A stretch of DNA of 64,000 nt from Mortierella alpina (GCA_029449245.1 JANATF010000002.1:558001-622000), one strand, 5' to 3'; shown: positions 25,773 to 36,928, numbered from the stretch's first letter. The notes: generated from the letters alone by a model not told the origin. Program-made: numbers and translations.

Positions 25773-26495
25773 CTACAGCTCGTCCTTCTTGGCCTCAGGC
25801 TCATCCTTCTTCTTCTGCACCTCTGCCTCAGTCTCCGTCGTCGTCTCCTTGGACTGTTCAATCTTCTCTGGGTTCAATCCACTCTCCAGCTCCAGCTTGG
25901 CCCTGGCCTTGGCATCATCGTCTTCCTGTGTCGTGACCTTGATCGACACTTTGTATCCACCATCATCCTCCTCATCCTCGCCCTCTCCTTCTCCTTCGGC
26001 CTTGGGGGGTGGGGGTGCAATCTCAAACACCTCCGGTTGATGATCCTCATTCTTGGGCGTAAACCCTTCCACCTCCTTCTCCTTCCCACCGTGCTCAAAA
26101 TCAATCCACTTGTCACACCCTTCAATCTTCTCCGCCGGTAAGAAGTACTTCATCGCCTTCTCATTATGGACATAATGACACTCGAGTGAACAATCGGCCT
26201 TCATCCAGAACAGATCCTTGAACGCCACACAGACACATCGTTCCTCTTCCTCGGTCGCGCCCGAGGGACGGGCATTGGCCTCATCCGTGTTCAGATCTCG
26301 ACGGCAGGCATGTGGGAAATGATTGTGCATTGCCTTCTGAAGACAGGGAGGACAAAAGTTGGCTTGGGGTCCTTCCTGGAGTTCAATCGCAGCCCGTTCT
26401 TGTGCGCTGAGCGCTCCAGAGACGTGTCTGGTCCTGGACGAGAGAAGGGCCAATGTCGTGGCGACCGCGAGCGTGGATCCGACCGAGAAACGCAT
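25773..26495 (-). CDS. Secreted or ER-resident Cys-rich protein with C-terminal KDEL
   Basis: A 240-aa protein starting at an ATG and ending exactly in KKDEL, the ER-retrieval signal. Residues 1 to about 27 form a signal peptide (basic start, ATTLALLSS core, cleavage near VSGA). Residues 45-140 hold eight cysteines, with FCPPC resembling a CxxC redox motif, followed by RCVC, DC and EC. Residues 150-240 are acidic, low complexity (PPPPK, GEGEGEDEEDDGG) and rich in K/E. What is seen is an ER-targeted, Cys-rich luminal protein; the function is unknown. A disulfide-handling or calcium-buffering role would be guesswork. A TATATATATA run lies immediately upstream of the ATG. Codon use and structure give no sign of damage. 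Confidence 0.85.
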   Translation of the reverse strand: MRFSVGSTLAVATTLALLSSRTRHVSGALSAQERAAIELQEGPQANFCPPCLQKAMHNHFPHACRRDLNTDEANARPSGATEEEERCVCVAFKDLFWMKADCSLECHYVHNEKAMKYFLPAEKIEGCDKWIDFEHGGKEKEVEGFTPKNEDHQPEVFEIAPPPPKAEGEGEGEDEEDDGGYKVSIKVTTQEDDDAKARAKLELESGLNPEKIEQSKETTTETEAEVQKKKDEPEAKKDEL

Positions 26496-27195
26496 GATGT
26501 ATATATATAGAATGGGAGGAGGAGGATGTGGAAGAGGGACGGGAGCGGGCTATTGTAGAAAAAAAAAGTGTGGAGAAAAGAAGAGGAGAGTGGAAATAGG
26601 AAAAAAAAAGGCGATCAGGAACGAGTGTGTGTGGGTTATATAGCCTGTCAAAGCCTACTTGTTTTTCCCATTGGTAAAAGGGTTAAAGGCAGAGCAAGAG
26701 AAAAGAAGACGATCCCTTTTGTCTGTGTAAAGTAGACCGTTCACGAAAGTGGGATGTTGGAAGTGGATTCTCATTCAGCTGCCCAATGGACATTTTATCG
26801 AACGCATACTTTTTGTTTGTCGTACAGCTTTTCCGCCTTTCAGTCTGAATGCATTACTTTGTACAATGTAGACCATACATGCCATACCATACCATGCATA
26901 GACTACCATACCACCATACAGAATATCTAATTTACTCGGCTCTCCCTGGTTCGCTGCATATTCTTCCACGTCGGAGCAATAAATGCGAACCTGCAATCAT
27001 GGGAGTACAACAAGCCCACAATGGATGGTGCTGTTGAACTCTGGTTGGATGGAATATTAAAAACCGTTTTTTTTTGTATTCCTACGCCCACCGGTAAAGT
27101 TGCAGGTCATGAAGGAGTACAAAGGTAACCAACCCAAAGAGAAATATGGGGGCGAACATTGTGACACCAAGAGAGGGAGACCAGAGACGAGGACT
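26496..27195. other. Intergenic, purine tract and simple repeats
   Basis: The left end is the promoter side of the KDEL gene: a TATATATATA run next to the ATG and a purine-rich tract at 26515-26615 with several A runs. CATACCATACCATGCATA short repeats occur around 26875-26930. No gene is seen. Confidence 0.5.
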
Positions 27196-30100
27196 GGCTC
27201 GCCCTCGGGGCGTGGCATAGGCGATCTTGGGCGACAGAGAGAGAGGAAAGAACGGAGGAAGTGCGCACTGCGTGTGTACAGTTGTGAGTACTGTGCACGG
27301 ATGAACTTCAAGTCTGTCGCAAGTATCCTAGTCTACACATGTCGAGTCGTGAGCGCTTTAAAGTACGTCTGCATACTTTGTGGAGGAGTAGTGTTTTGTT
27401 CGCCCTCTGAAGGCTGACTCTGCCCACTCCACATAAAGTCAACACAGAACGCCGATTTAAGGTTCATGCATGACAACAATACATCCGGCTGGTGGCCCTG
27501 TAGTCAATGCAACCCAATGGATGCCACGTCAGAGGAACACGAACACACGCTGCGTACACACACCCCACATGGACCTTCTTTTCTGATCCATCGCCCTCGA
27601 CAAAGAATGTGATGATGACAAAGCGCATTCGTGTGTTTGCTTGTCCTCTCGAATCAGGAGCATGGATGGCCGCAGCCTTGCTGCAGACATGATACAGACG
27701 ATCGTATGCAATCAAGAAAAAAAAATACGCCGTGGATTGTCGATTTCCAATTTGCACTACAAGGGGGACAAGGTATAGGTATACCATCATCGGCCGAGGA
27801 ATGTCGCCGCGTTTCTCAAAATCGCTCGTTGTAGGAAATCGCGCGTGCTATTACACTCTTGCTGATACACAGCAAGAGAGCAAGCAGGTATCAACATTGT
27901 CCAAAAAAAAAGCACTTGTTAACCAGATTTGCAGCAAACAATCACCAGCATTAACAGGAGCATTGAGCGTACTGTACAACGACTGTTCTGTCTATCTCTC
28001 CCTCTCTCTCACTTTTTTATTCTTGGACTAGTAGCAGCACCCGGGACAGCCTCTCCACCAGCACCAAATGGTTGGGCAAGCAGTTGGTCTGGACAGGCGC
28101 CGCCGACATGGACAGGTACGACAATGCGTGGAACTGCTTCAAGATATCCCGCGTCGTGCTCGCCGCGACCGTGCTCTTGATCGTCCTGCCAGCACCTGTA
28201 CCAGCCCCTCCTGTTGCACCCCCTCCTGCTGCTGATGATCCTGCTTGATTCTGTCCAACAACAAACGAAGACGGCGATGAAATGGCAGGAGATGATCCAG
28301 GATACTGCGAGCTACTCCCACTGCCTCCTGAAGGGCGGTACGGCTGATAGCCGGGTGTCGAGGTCGAGGGACTCACAGGAATGTGCCGCTGCATATGATA
28401 AGCAGCCGAATGCTGCTGCTGCTGCTGCTGGTAGGGCGATTCTCTTGCGGGCGACGATCCCTTGGCAGACGAACTGCCGCCGACCCGTCCAAGGGTTCCC
28501 GTAGGCCCGGAGGCGGTATACATTTCCGACAAAGTCGATCCAAAGGCTGCTATAGTTCGGCGATGCAGATGCAACAGATGAACTTCAACCCCGAGGGCTT
28601 CTAAACTGTGCTTCTCACGCATCACAGAGTTGGATTGGATCGGCACCTGGATGAGATACCCGGTGGAGAGGGGTAAGACCACGTCGTTCCCTCTTGCTAC
28701 TGACGACTCCTGATGAACGGGAGTTGCCAACGTCGGGTGAATCTTCTTCTCTTTAGAGTCGTCTTCAGAAAGGGTTGCAGGATCTTCGAGCTTAATGTCA
28801 GGCTCCATATCCTGGTCCTGGTCTTCTTTACCCTCCTTATCCTGCCGGCCTTCACCCTTGACAGGGGTCTTTGACATGTCGTCGTCTTTCATATCAATGT
28901 CTTCCTGGGAGAGAACGCCTTCCGTCGCTTGGTCATTGTCCTCGCTCTTGATGTGCTGCTGTTCCTCTTCCTTTGGCATCACCATGGCTGGAGTCGGATT
29001 CTGACACTGTTCCAGTCGATACTTGAATACGCCAGCAACAGCCTCCAGTCTTGCAGACTCTCGGGTCACAATCAGAGGCACGCGGTGGCTCAGGATCATG
29101 GCAAACACCTGGCCCGCACTCTTCTCCAAGGTCTCGCTCCCAGAGAGTCCACCGATCCCGCCCATGGCTCCCGAACCTGCCGCTGCCACAGCCTGTGAAT
29201 GAGCATTGTTATGACCGCCCAAAGAGGCCGAGCCAGCAGAAGTGCCAGCGATGCCAAGGCCTGTAGCTCCCGTGTGGTTGATCCCATTACTGCCTCCTGA
29301 CATGGGTGTAGCAGGGCCTGTCGACGGGACCTCAGGAGTCGAGACGCTGTTCGCCAAGATGGACTGTGCCAGTGGTGTCGATCCTATCAGCGGCGTGGCC
29401 GCGCCCAATCCTGAACTCTGCACATTCCCAAGACCCGCCGCGCCCGATGCTGAGGACGTACTGATGCCGCTTGCGGCGGGTGTCAATCCAGAGGATAGGT
29501 ATTAGGCCCCATGGCTATGAGGGTACACTCGCAGGGGCGAGTCAATGTTGACAGCAACGATAGCAGTATGATCTGTGCCCTCTGTTAGCCGCGTCCACTC
29601 CTGTAGCTCCACCCGGCTCATAAGTCCAAGTTTGCATACCACTGTCTTCCATGAGAAGGAGCCGCGTTTTTGATAGATCATACCGGTCGAGGACATTCCA
29701 AAGTCTACAGATGAAGATCTCGTATTCCTGACCAGCACCGGTGGCGTCTGATAAAGATGGTACTGTTGAGGAAGATGCAGTGCTTGGCATGGGTGTTTGT
29801 GGAGTGCCCACTGTGACGGGAGTGTTGTTTTGCAGAATCGAGTCCCATGCCAGGATGCCTGAATGACATTCTACGTGTTGCAATAGCCAAAAGAACAAGA
29901 TGTCCGAAGCGAGCGTGAGCAACGTTTTGCTGTTGTCGATTCCACTGAAGCGTCCATGTCATCCGCCCAATCAACAACGATAGAATGATGTGCATTTACC
30001 TCTGACTTCCTCTTGACCATGGTCCTGTAGCAATGACTGTTCTGCAAGCCAAAACACCCACAGCTCCTGCTCCAGCGTCCTTGCCGTTGTTTTGCGGGCG

Positions 30101-31064
30101 GGCTGAGCACGCTCCTGGTCTGCATAGCGTCAGTGACACGGTATCCTGGCGGCGAGGAGACCGATGTAGGCCGGCCAAGAGCGGATCGGGCTCTTGATGG
30201 GTCGATGGTCCTGCTGCCGCGTGCTAATTGGCGTACCCTTGTTCCTGATCTACTGCAGGTGTTGCGCAATGCCTGGTCCTGGCAGGCTTGGACGGCGTGG
30301 CTGCATTCAGCTGGCGTGCAGAGTGACGCCTCGAGCAGGTGAATGCGTAGCGCGACTATCCAAAGGATGAGAGCTTTGACTAGACGACAGGCAAGATGGG
30401 CATTAAAAGCTGATGCTTGCAATAAGGTTTTGTGTGAATGTAGCGGCCTGATGGAGCGCCATGCTTACATCTTCCATAGAAAAGATGTTGGTGGGCAGGT
30501 TGATGTGGAACATGGCGCTGTTGCTGCTGCTGTTGATGTTGGTGACAAGGCGAGTTTACAAGACGAGGACAAGACGAGGACAAGATGAGAACAAGACGAG
30601 GGCAAGAGAAGGGGAGAGGGATTCCGTCTGTGATCAAGCCTTCCCATGAGACGGCGAAGAAGCGGCAATCGCGATGAAGAGAGTCACGAGGAAAGGAGAT
30701 GCGAAGCGGATGAAGGAGACGAAGACGACGAAGAAGACGAGGAAGAAGAGGAAGAAGAAGAAGAACGGATCAAGGAAGGAGATCCAGATCAAGATCCAGA
30801 ACAAGATGACGACGACTATGAGGACCAGGAAAGGCACCAGGCTGCCTCTGCCGCACAGCCACATCCAATGGCAAAAGGAAAGAACACGTTTATTCTTTGC
30901 TTCTTCTGCACAGCGATGGCCAAGGGCTAGCGCCTTGTTGGACTATGGGACGACGAGCTGTCCAATGACCTCAAAAGCCAACTTTCAAACCATAGATCTC
31001 CTGCGTCGGCCAGTTGTTCTCGCAGCTCAGGATGGTACAGCCATGCAAAGAACTACCCCTTCTT
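27196..31064 (-). pseudogene. Partial duplicate of MED13 locus with 5.2-kb internal deletion
   Basis: This block copies the intact minus-strand MED13 locus: 27196 to about 29690 corresponds to 50947-53400 (3' flank and C-terminal coding part), and about 29690-31064 corresponds to 58590-60080 (N-terminal exons, upstream region and the last codons of the neighbouring small secreted protein). The 5.2 kb between is missing, with the joint near 29690. The copy carries a premature stop at 29502-29504 (a Glu codon in the parent). The longest remaining open stretch, 28017-29486, encodes the Ser/Gly-rich C-terminal region including the LPLSTGYLIQVP motif shared with the parent. It cannot make a complete Mediator subunit. 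Confidence 0.85.
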
Positions 31065-31072
31065 CCAGGAGC

Positions 31073-32056
31073 TCATGGAGCTGAAGGCTTGCGGGCCACT
31101 ATCAGGAAGCGAGACGAGTAGGCCACAAAGGATCCATGAGTCTGGATATGCTCGTGCATCTCCCTCAACTTATCCGCATACTTTTCCACTGAAAAGTCGG
31201 GTACAAGCCAGATAATCTTTCTCAGGTAGTGGATGATTGCGCCCACATCAAAGAACTCCATTTTGGTTCTCTCAAACTGGAGCTGATCAACTTCCAGGCC
31301 TGCAGCCTCAGCCTCGGCTCTTGTAGTGTCCGGGTCGCGATCCATGTTGGTCGGCTGCGGTCCCATTAAGAACTCGCTGACCTCAAAGCCGCTGCGATGG
31401 CCAACATGTTGGGCAAAGTATGAGCCACCAGGACACAGGGTGCGATAGATTTGATCCCAGCAGACTATGTCATCGCAGGCAAGAGAAAAAAAAGGCCAGG
31501 GTTTAGGGCAAGGATTTCTGACGGAAGGACAACGAGCAGTACGATAGGCATCCATTCACGCGCTGTACAGATGAATACAGCAGAAAAGCACGCAAGAAAG
31601 TGTAATGCGTAATATATCTCTGTGAATAGCAATAGAACGGTCATAGCATACCAACATACCTGTGATGGGATGACGAGAGACAATCAGGTCAAAGACCTCA
31701 TTCGCAAACGGCAGCGGGCCTTGGTTATCGCAAGCAACCACAGCGACACCTCGGGCACTCAAGCGCTTCGAAGCGATAGCCAGATTCGGTGGCCAGGACT
31801 CGGTAGCCGCTATCAAAGGCGGGAATCTCTCCACCGTGTTCAGAACCTCGCCTCCTCCTGTCTGAAGATCCAATCCGGCAGTTGCCTTGCCCATACGATC
31901 ACTCATGGCCTTTGCAAAACTCCAGGATGGTCGTTCTTCGGTGGCTCGGCCTTCGAACCAGGAAAAGCCCCATCCGTCGACCGAAGATGTGTTGCCATCG
32001 TGGACCAGATCTTCGTAGCTAAGATGCGACATCTTGCTCTTGGGCATGCTAGCCAT
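31073..32056 (-). CDS. Class I SAM-dependent methyltransferase, two exons
   Basis: Exon 1 is 32056-31660 and exon 2 is 31464-31073. The intron starts GTATGT, ends TAG, is phase 1, and its removal gives a 262-aa protein. Seen are a glycine-rich motif I (LDLQTGGGEVL, residues about 61-71), a following acidic strand (VAVVACDN), the motif IV-like FDLIVSRHPI and then WDQIYRTLCPGGSYFAQ, the usual post-II methyltransferase pattern. This matches the Methyltransf_11 type of small-molecule methyltransferase; the substrate is unknown. The stop codon lies only 9 bases from the end of the MED13-derived duplication, so the extreme C-terminus or 3'UTR may have been altered by that event. Confidence 0.82.
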
Positions 32057-32148
32057 GGTAATTTTGTAGGCTTGGATGGTGTTTGATGTGTCGGCGGTGT
32101 GATGGAGTATTGCTTGCGATTCTGGGTTGGAAGAGAGGGGCCAGAGAA

Positions 32149-32220
32149 TTGTTGTTTATTATATGCCGCGGCAGGACTCTTATATAGATGTCCTACTGCA
32201 GGCTATCTATAAACACGCAC
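32149..32220. repeat. Dispersed hairpin-containing repeat, copy 1
   Basis: About 70 bases closely related to 47304-47372. Both copies contain a GGCAGGAC...GTCCT(G/A)C inverted repeat around a TATAG core. It lies upstream of the methyltransferase gene, so a promoter role is possible but unproven. Confidence 0.55.
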
Positions 32221-32970
32221 AGGTATTCCTTAGAACCATACAGATCAGGTACGTTACAGGACCAACTAAATCACGAATCGAGAGGACACACACAGTACGA
32301 AGGAGGTTGGGAAAGTGGAAGGGAATCCATAAGTGTTAGGGTGTGTGCATTTGGTCAGCGCTTCTTATTTCCCCGTCTTGCACTCGATGTCATTTGCCCT
32401 GTGACCTCATGTACCAGGCAGAATACTGACTCATCGAGTGCTCTATACCCGACTTTCATTGGCGCCTTCCGAATAACGTCTGTAGTTCCGTGCGATTAGT
32501 GTAGTTCAACAGCAGGAGTACATGCATAAAATACGATACAACTCTCTGACTTCCTAATCCCACGATCCGTCTGTGAACAACGAGAACCATGGCAGTAACA
32601 TTCATGGCAGTTACACCCATGATGGATACAGACGTTAGCTTGTAAAAAAGATTTCACTGTACACGTAGCAACGCTCTTGCGAAAGGATACCTCTATGAGC
32701 AAATCTCAAAAGTATGCGCAAAATATATGGAACGAAAAAAAAAATGATGCTTGGCGTGCCTGTGCTGCTGCGGTTGGCCTTTCAGGCAAACTCTCCCAGT
32801 TGGACGTCCCTGAAGGTTGCAAATGAGGGTCTCAGAAGTACGAGATAAACACTACATGTGGAGTAACGAGAATGTAACAGGGTTCTAACTGAAACCAGGC
32901 ATTTTCTCGCCGGCTGTTGCTGACACTGTCATCAAAAGGCCCATGACTGAACTTCTGCTAGAGATTTTTC
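32221..32970. other. Intergenic, nothing recognised
   Basis: Both strands were read for genes. Only short chance frames are present, and there is no RNA gene or clear repeat. Confidence 0.4.
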
Positions 32971-33055
32971 AGGGGTTACTGGCCTGTGGCAGCTAAGTGT
33001 TCATAGCCATTCCAAGGCTTGTTGATCCTTCGATGCTGTGCTTCTTTTCTTATCA
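32971..33055 (+). pseudogene. 28S rRNA fragment, decayed, sense on + strand
   Basis: The stretch from GGGTTACTGGCCTGTGGCAG through TTGATCCTTCGATG matches the conserved eukaryotic 28S region around the peptidyl transferase centre that normally reads GGGATAACTGGCTTGTGGCAG, with several substitutions. It is too short and diverged to be functional rRNA. Confidence 0.75.
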
Positions 33056-33082
33056 AACTCATTGTCGATGCGTGTCACTCAT

Positions 33083-33106
33083 TTTTTTTTTTTTTTTTTT
33101 TTTTTC
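33083..33106. repeat. Poly-T run
   Basis: About 23 consecutive T flanked on both sides by GTGTCACTCATT, so the flanking 12-mer forms a direct repeat around it. Confidence 0.8.
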
Positions 33107-33194
33107 GTGTCACTCATTAGGACGCTCTAGACAACATTCCCCATTTTGGAGTGGCTTTGAACCTTTAGAGCTTAAAGTACATTCAGAGCGACGG

Positions 33195-33385
33195 TATGAA
33201 ACCTCCAGGAGTGGCGTAAGGTTGAAAGATTCGTTCACGCTATTGTTAGGCAATAAAGTTCGGAAGTAGCATTTCAGGGTGCAGTAACGACCTTCGTTAT
33301 GAAACCTTCAAGAGTGGCGTAACGTGAATGACTCCGTTCACGCTATTGTTAGGCGCAGCAATGGCATTTTCAGAGACAGCATAAG
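33195..33385. repeat. Tandem duplication, period about 103 bp
   Basis: TATGAAACCTNCA..GAGTGGCGTAA...CGTTCACGCTATTGTTAGG occurs twice, beginning at 33195 and 33298. It is non-coding and lies directly upstream of the GT23-like gene. Confidence 0.75.
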
Positions 33386-33598
33386 CATCTTCGAACTTAC
33401 GGAAAATCAATATAAGCATACCAAGCCGTACCTTTTTATTATCTTCCTCTTTCGTGGACTCGTTGCTCAAAATGCCACCCATGACAACCGCATCTTCAAG
33501 AACATTCATCAAACGTCTCTGGTCGACGCGGTCATTTCAGTTTATCACAGCACTGCTCTTGATACATGTACTGCTGTTGACTCCAAGAGGTATACAAG

Positions 33599-34849
33599 AT
33601 GATTGAGGAATGCCTCAATGAAAAAAAAAACGGCTGCACAATCATCGTTAACACGCATATTTCCATGGCAGGGTGGCAATTTAGAGCACCAGTCCACATG
33701 GACACTTGCATCCATCATTCGGCTGAGTTGATAAATGTGGAGCGGTTACATAGCCATGCCTCTTTAACGCGCGGCAGCTGTCAGGACAGGTTCTACGACG
33801 TAATCATCACCACTCCAGCATTTATGCTGGATGTAAGTGAGCATACGAACACCATGGTCGTACAGGGAGGGGACATTGGTCAAGCGCTGGATGATTTTGT
33901 ACAGACAAGATCACGCTGGGTCATAGACTTGATGGGTGCCAGAGGTTACGAGCTGCTCACCGCCTTCGATGATCCCGAACGCCGCTCTCTCTTCCAGGAA
34001 CTGGACAGATTACAGCACCGATGTACCAACTTCTTTTATGGGGCAATCCACGACTATGGCTCTGGATCCCGCTGGCATACATTAGGACTGGGGCTCTCCC
34101 ACAGCCTTTACTACAACATGACCTTCGTATCTCCATTCGGCAGCAAACACTTTATCCCCTTGACGACCTGTACAGATGCAGACATGGAAAAATCTTTTGC
34201 CGCCTACCCACCAGAGTCAAACATCACAGCCTGGAATACCTCCACAATCAACTACAAATCCTTGGGTCCAGATGCATATGATTTGATGAAGAATCTGCAC
34301 ATTATCAAGCCAGAGTATGAGCACAAGGGCCACTTCTGGTGGAGATCTATGCTCATGTACTATATAGCACGGCCGAACGCCAGCATGCGGAAGGTGCTCA
34401 GACGTTTATCCAAGGCACAACCGCCATGCACGTCTATCCATGTACGACATTCCGACAAGAAAAACGAAGCCAGCCTATTGGATCTACAGCGATACATGGA
34501 GCACGCGTGTGTGTTCAGAAAAAGGACAGGAGTCTCACGCGTCTATCTCATGACGGATGATGAGGGTGTTATTCGATCCAGTAAAGACTTTGCGGACTAC
34601 CATTTCGATTACATGGATATGCCGAGGTCGAATCAAGGATGGCTCGAGGATGTTGAAGCGGGAATAATGTCAAGGGACAAGCAAGAGGAGACGTTTCTGG
34701 TGGACCTCTACTCGGCCACAAGGTGTCAGCAGAGCGTCCTGACGTATTCCAGTAATGTCGGCCGACTAATAGCAGAGCTGTCATATGCGCTCCGAAACAA
34801 TGAACCTGACGTGGTATCCTTGGATGAGGGATGGTACATGTTCCCTTAG
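33599..34849 (+). CDS. GT23-family (FUT8-like) alpha-fucosyltransferase
   Basis: A 416-aa uninterrupted frame from ATG. The C-terminal half carries the GT23 signature set: TSIHVRHSDKKNEAS at about residues 277-291 (the HxRRxD motif in which arginines bind GDP-fucose, here HVRHSD), VYLMTDDEGVI, and LVDLYSATRCQQSVLTYSSNVGRLIAEL near the end. These correspond in order to motifs I-III of alpha-1,6-fucosyltransferases, which add core fucose to N-glycans in the Golgi. The second arginine is replaced by histidine. The protein lacks the N-terminal membrane anchor expected of a Golgi enzyme, so an upstream exon may be missing or the protein may be soluble. A fucosyltransferase fits the GDP-L-fucose pathway reported for Mortierella; the acceptor is unknown. 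Confidence 0.75.
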   Translation: MIEECLNEKKNGCTIIVNTHISMAGWQFRAPVHMDTCIHHSAELINVERLHSHASLTRGSCQDRFYDVIITTPAFMLDVSEHTNTMVVQGGDIGQALDDFVQTRSRWVIDLMGARGYELLTAFDDPERRSLFQELDRLQHRCTNFFYGAIHDYGSGSRWHTLGLGLSHSLYYNMTFVSPFGSKHFIPLTTCTDADMEKSFAAYPPESNITAWNTSTINYKSLGPDAYDLMKNLHIIKPEYEHKGHFWWRSMLMYYIARPNASMRKVLRRLSKAQPPCTSIHVRHSDKKNEASLLDLQRYMEHACVFRKRTGVSRVYLMTDDEGVIRSSKDFADYHFDYMDMPRSNQGWLEDVEAGIMSRDKQEETFLVDLYSATRCQQSVLTYSSNVGRLIAELSYALRNNEPDVVSLDEGWYMFP

Positions 34850-34908
34850 CTTAAGGCGCCGCTGTGTTAATTGCATAAAAATAAAAATAAACGCATTTGA
34901 TAGAAAAA

Positions 34909-35532
34909 TTACAGCGCCACACCCACGGCACACCCAGCACACCACGTCCAAAATGACACACTCAGCACACCCAAATGTCCTGGGTGACTTGAATTGAAAG
35001 TGCCACTCCCTGCACACTCAAGAGAACAATTCATTGAGGTTATCCACTCCACAGCCTGTGCTTGCTACTAAGAAGTAAATGATCTGTAGCACGATTCCTG
35101 AATATGGGATGACGCCGACGTTGTCACCGAGGCCGGTGCGTTACTCTCACCATCGTAGTGTGGTAGCTTGCTTCTTTTTTTCGCCCTTACGAGAATCCAC
35201 AGCCACCAGTCTTCTGGGCAAAAGGCCTTCATTAGCACGCACCGACCGTCAAACCTTTCCAAAGGGTGCTATCAGAGGCATGTGGTTCATCAGTGCTCCA
35301 GAAAATCTCTACTGCAAGAATTGGCGTCAGAGGAGCGACATCACTTGTCGCTCTTGATAGTCATGGATGTGTTGATGCCGAGTGCTTTGGATGTGTGGCG
35401 ATCGTCTTTGGGTGTGCTGAGCGCCTGAGTGCTCTGAGTGTGCCTTTAAAAGGTGCAGTTCACGTTGGGCTCACCATAAATTTTGGGTGTGATGGGTGTG
35501 CCGTGGAGGTGCCTTGGGCGTGGACGCTTTGA
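34909..35532. mobile_element. MITE-like element with GCACACCC-rich inverted ends
   Basis: The left end (AGCGCCACACCCACGGCACA...) and the reverse complement of the right end (AGCGTCCACGCCCAAGGCAC...) match over about 25 bases, and both inner flanks carry repeated GCACACCCA units. Flanks GAAAAATTA and GAAAATATC could be a decayed target duplication. No coding capacity is seen. Confidence 0.45.
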
Positions 35533-35790
35533 AAATATCCTGGAAACTTACATCTTCGACACCCACCCCAACCCCCTCCAACACTACTCCCTCCACATCC
35601 ACAGCCCCTCTCGCACTCACACCCGTGGCATAGACATAGGTAGCCCTCTAGTCCACTCTCTTAAAGGAACAAAGTTACGACTTAAACCCCTGATCGTTTC
35701 AGAAAACAGGGAATAGGGTATAGGGTATACGGTTTGATTGCGATTTCGCTCAGCTCCAATGAAGCGGTACCAAGGGCTCTTTAGAAAAAA
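35533..35790. other. Intergenic, nothing recognised
   Basis: C-rich then A/T-rich sequence with a short GGGTATAGGGTATA doublet. No gene or RNA is supported. Confidence 0.4.
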
Positions 35791-35893
35791 TAGATAGAAT
35801 TACAAAGTTACAGTACACTTGTTCCACTTTATGCACGGCAAAGTCAAACAAAATGCTGCCGAATGACCTATAGAGGACGGTCTATTCGCATTG

Positions 35894-36362
35894 TCATAGG
35901 TGCCATGGACGTATGTCCCGCCCTTTCCACCGTTGCTGTTGGAGTTGGTGGAGCTGTCTGTTGAAATAGTTGTTTCTGAAACCGTCCCTGAAACCGTTCC
36001 TGAACCGGCCGCGCCCACGGCCGTCGCTGTGTGAACTGTCCTTCGCAGGAGCACACGCTTTCTCATACTCTTTGGCGGCTTTGATCTGCGCAGTAAGATC
36101 CTGCTGGGTGATCGCCACTCCCTCGCCCTTGTCCAGAGTGAGTTTGAGAGGCCATTTGCAACGATGAAAATTGTCTTTGCACATCTTGGTGATCTGGCGC
36201 GCAGTGATGGCCAACTGCGAGCGGATGACCTGAACAAAAGCAAGGATCGACGCGCGCATGGCCGGGTCGGAGACATTGGCGAAGACGTCTGCAGCGAACT
36301 CATCCACAGGGCGCGTGGTGAACGCCAGTCGTTCCTGAATCTTGGCGAGCTAATCGAAGGCG
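35894..36362 (-). pseudogene. Retroelement gag-like remnant
   Basis: The minus strand encodes a stretch reading QERLAFTTRP-VDEFAADVF, then a helical region, then an Arg/Gly-rich tail (GRGRGRFRNGFRDGFRN) typical of nucleic-acid-binding gag C-termini. No ATG starts this frame and an in-frame stop (TAG) interrupts it upstream, just before LAKIQE. I believe it is a degenerate gag-type fragment, possibly of a DIRS-like element, but family assignment is uncertain. Confidence 0.4.
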
Positions 36363-36472
36363 TGAAAGGCACAATACATACAAGTCCAGCTACCTTTGAC
36401 GTTTAATAATGCCCTTAACTGATAATACCACAAAGAGAGGAGGAAAAAAGGAGAGGGAGATGTTGTTCTTTC

Positions 36473-36873
36473 GAACAAATCTATAGAACAATGGGCTTAA
36501 TCTCAGCAGATCGTAGCAACAAGGCTTCTCTACTGCTTACAATACCCTGTTCAATTAAAGTCGTCTGCAATGGATTTATCTCTTCCAATATTTGAAATTA
36601 ACATTAGCAGGAGCCTCATGAAGCCTTTCCGCTCCACAAGACCACCCCACGTAATATGATTCAGGACCCGGAGGTCTATTCGTATTCAACTAAAAATCGG
36701 AAAAGGCGGTAATCGTCGCGTTCTAGCACGGATTCTGACTTAGAGGCGTTCAGCCATAATCCAACGGATGATAGCTTCGGGCCATTGCTTGCTCAAGCAG
36801 GCTCAAATACCAATTATCCGAATGAACGGTTCCTCTCGTACTAAGTTCAATTACTATTGCAACAACATTTCAT

Positions 36874-36928
<55 letters not shown>

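Noticed and set aside
25391-26125. Overlapping Arg-rich frames beside the KDEL gene
   Set aside because: Shadow frames of the acidic low-complexity coding region.
29502-30422. Several short minus-strand frames read as separate genes
   Set aside because: They are the exons and introns of the duplicated MED13 5' end read without splicing.
30646-30930. Acidic protein of 94 codons on the + strand
   Set aside because: It is the translation of a GAAGAGGAG purine tract in the duplicated MED13 upstream region; the parent copy at 59.6-59.8 kb does not keep the frame.
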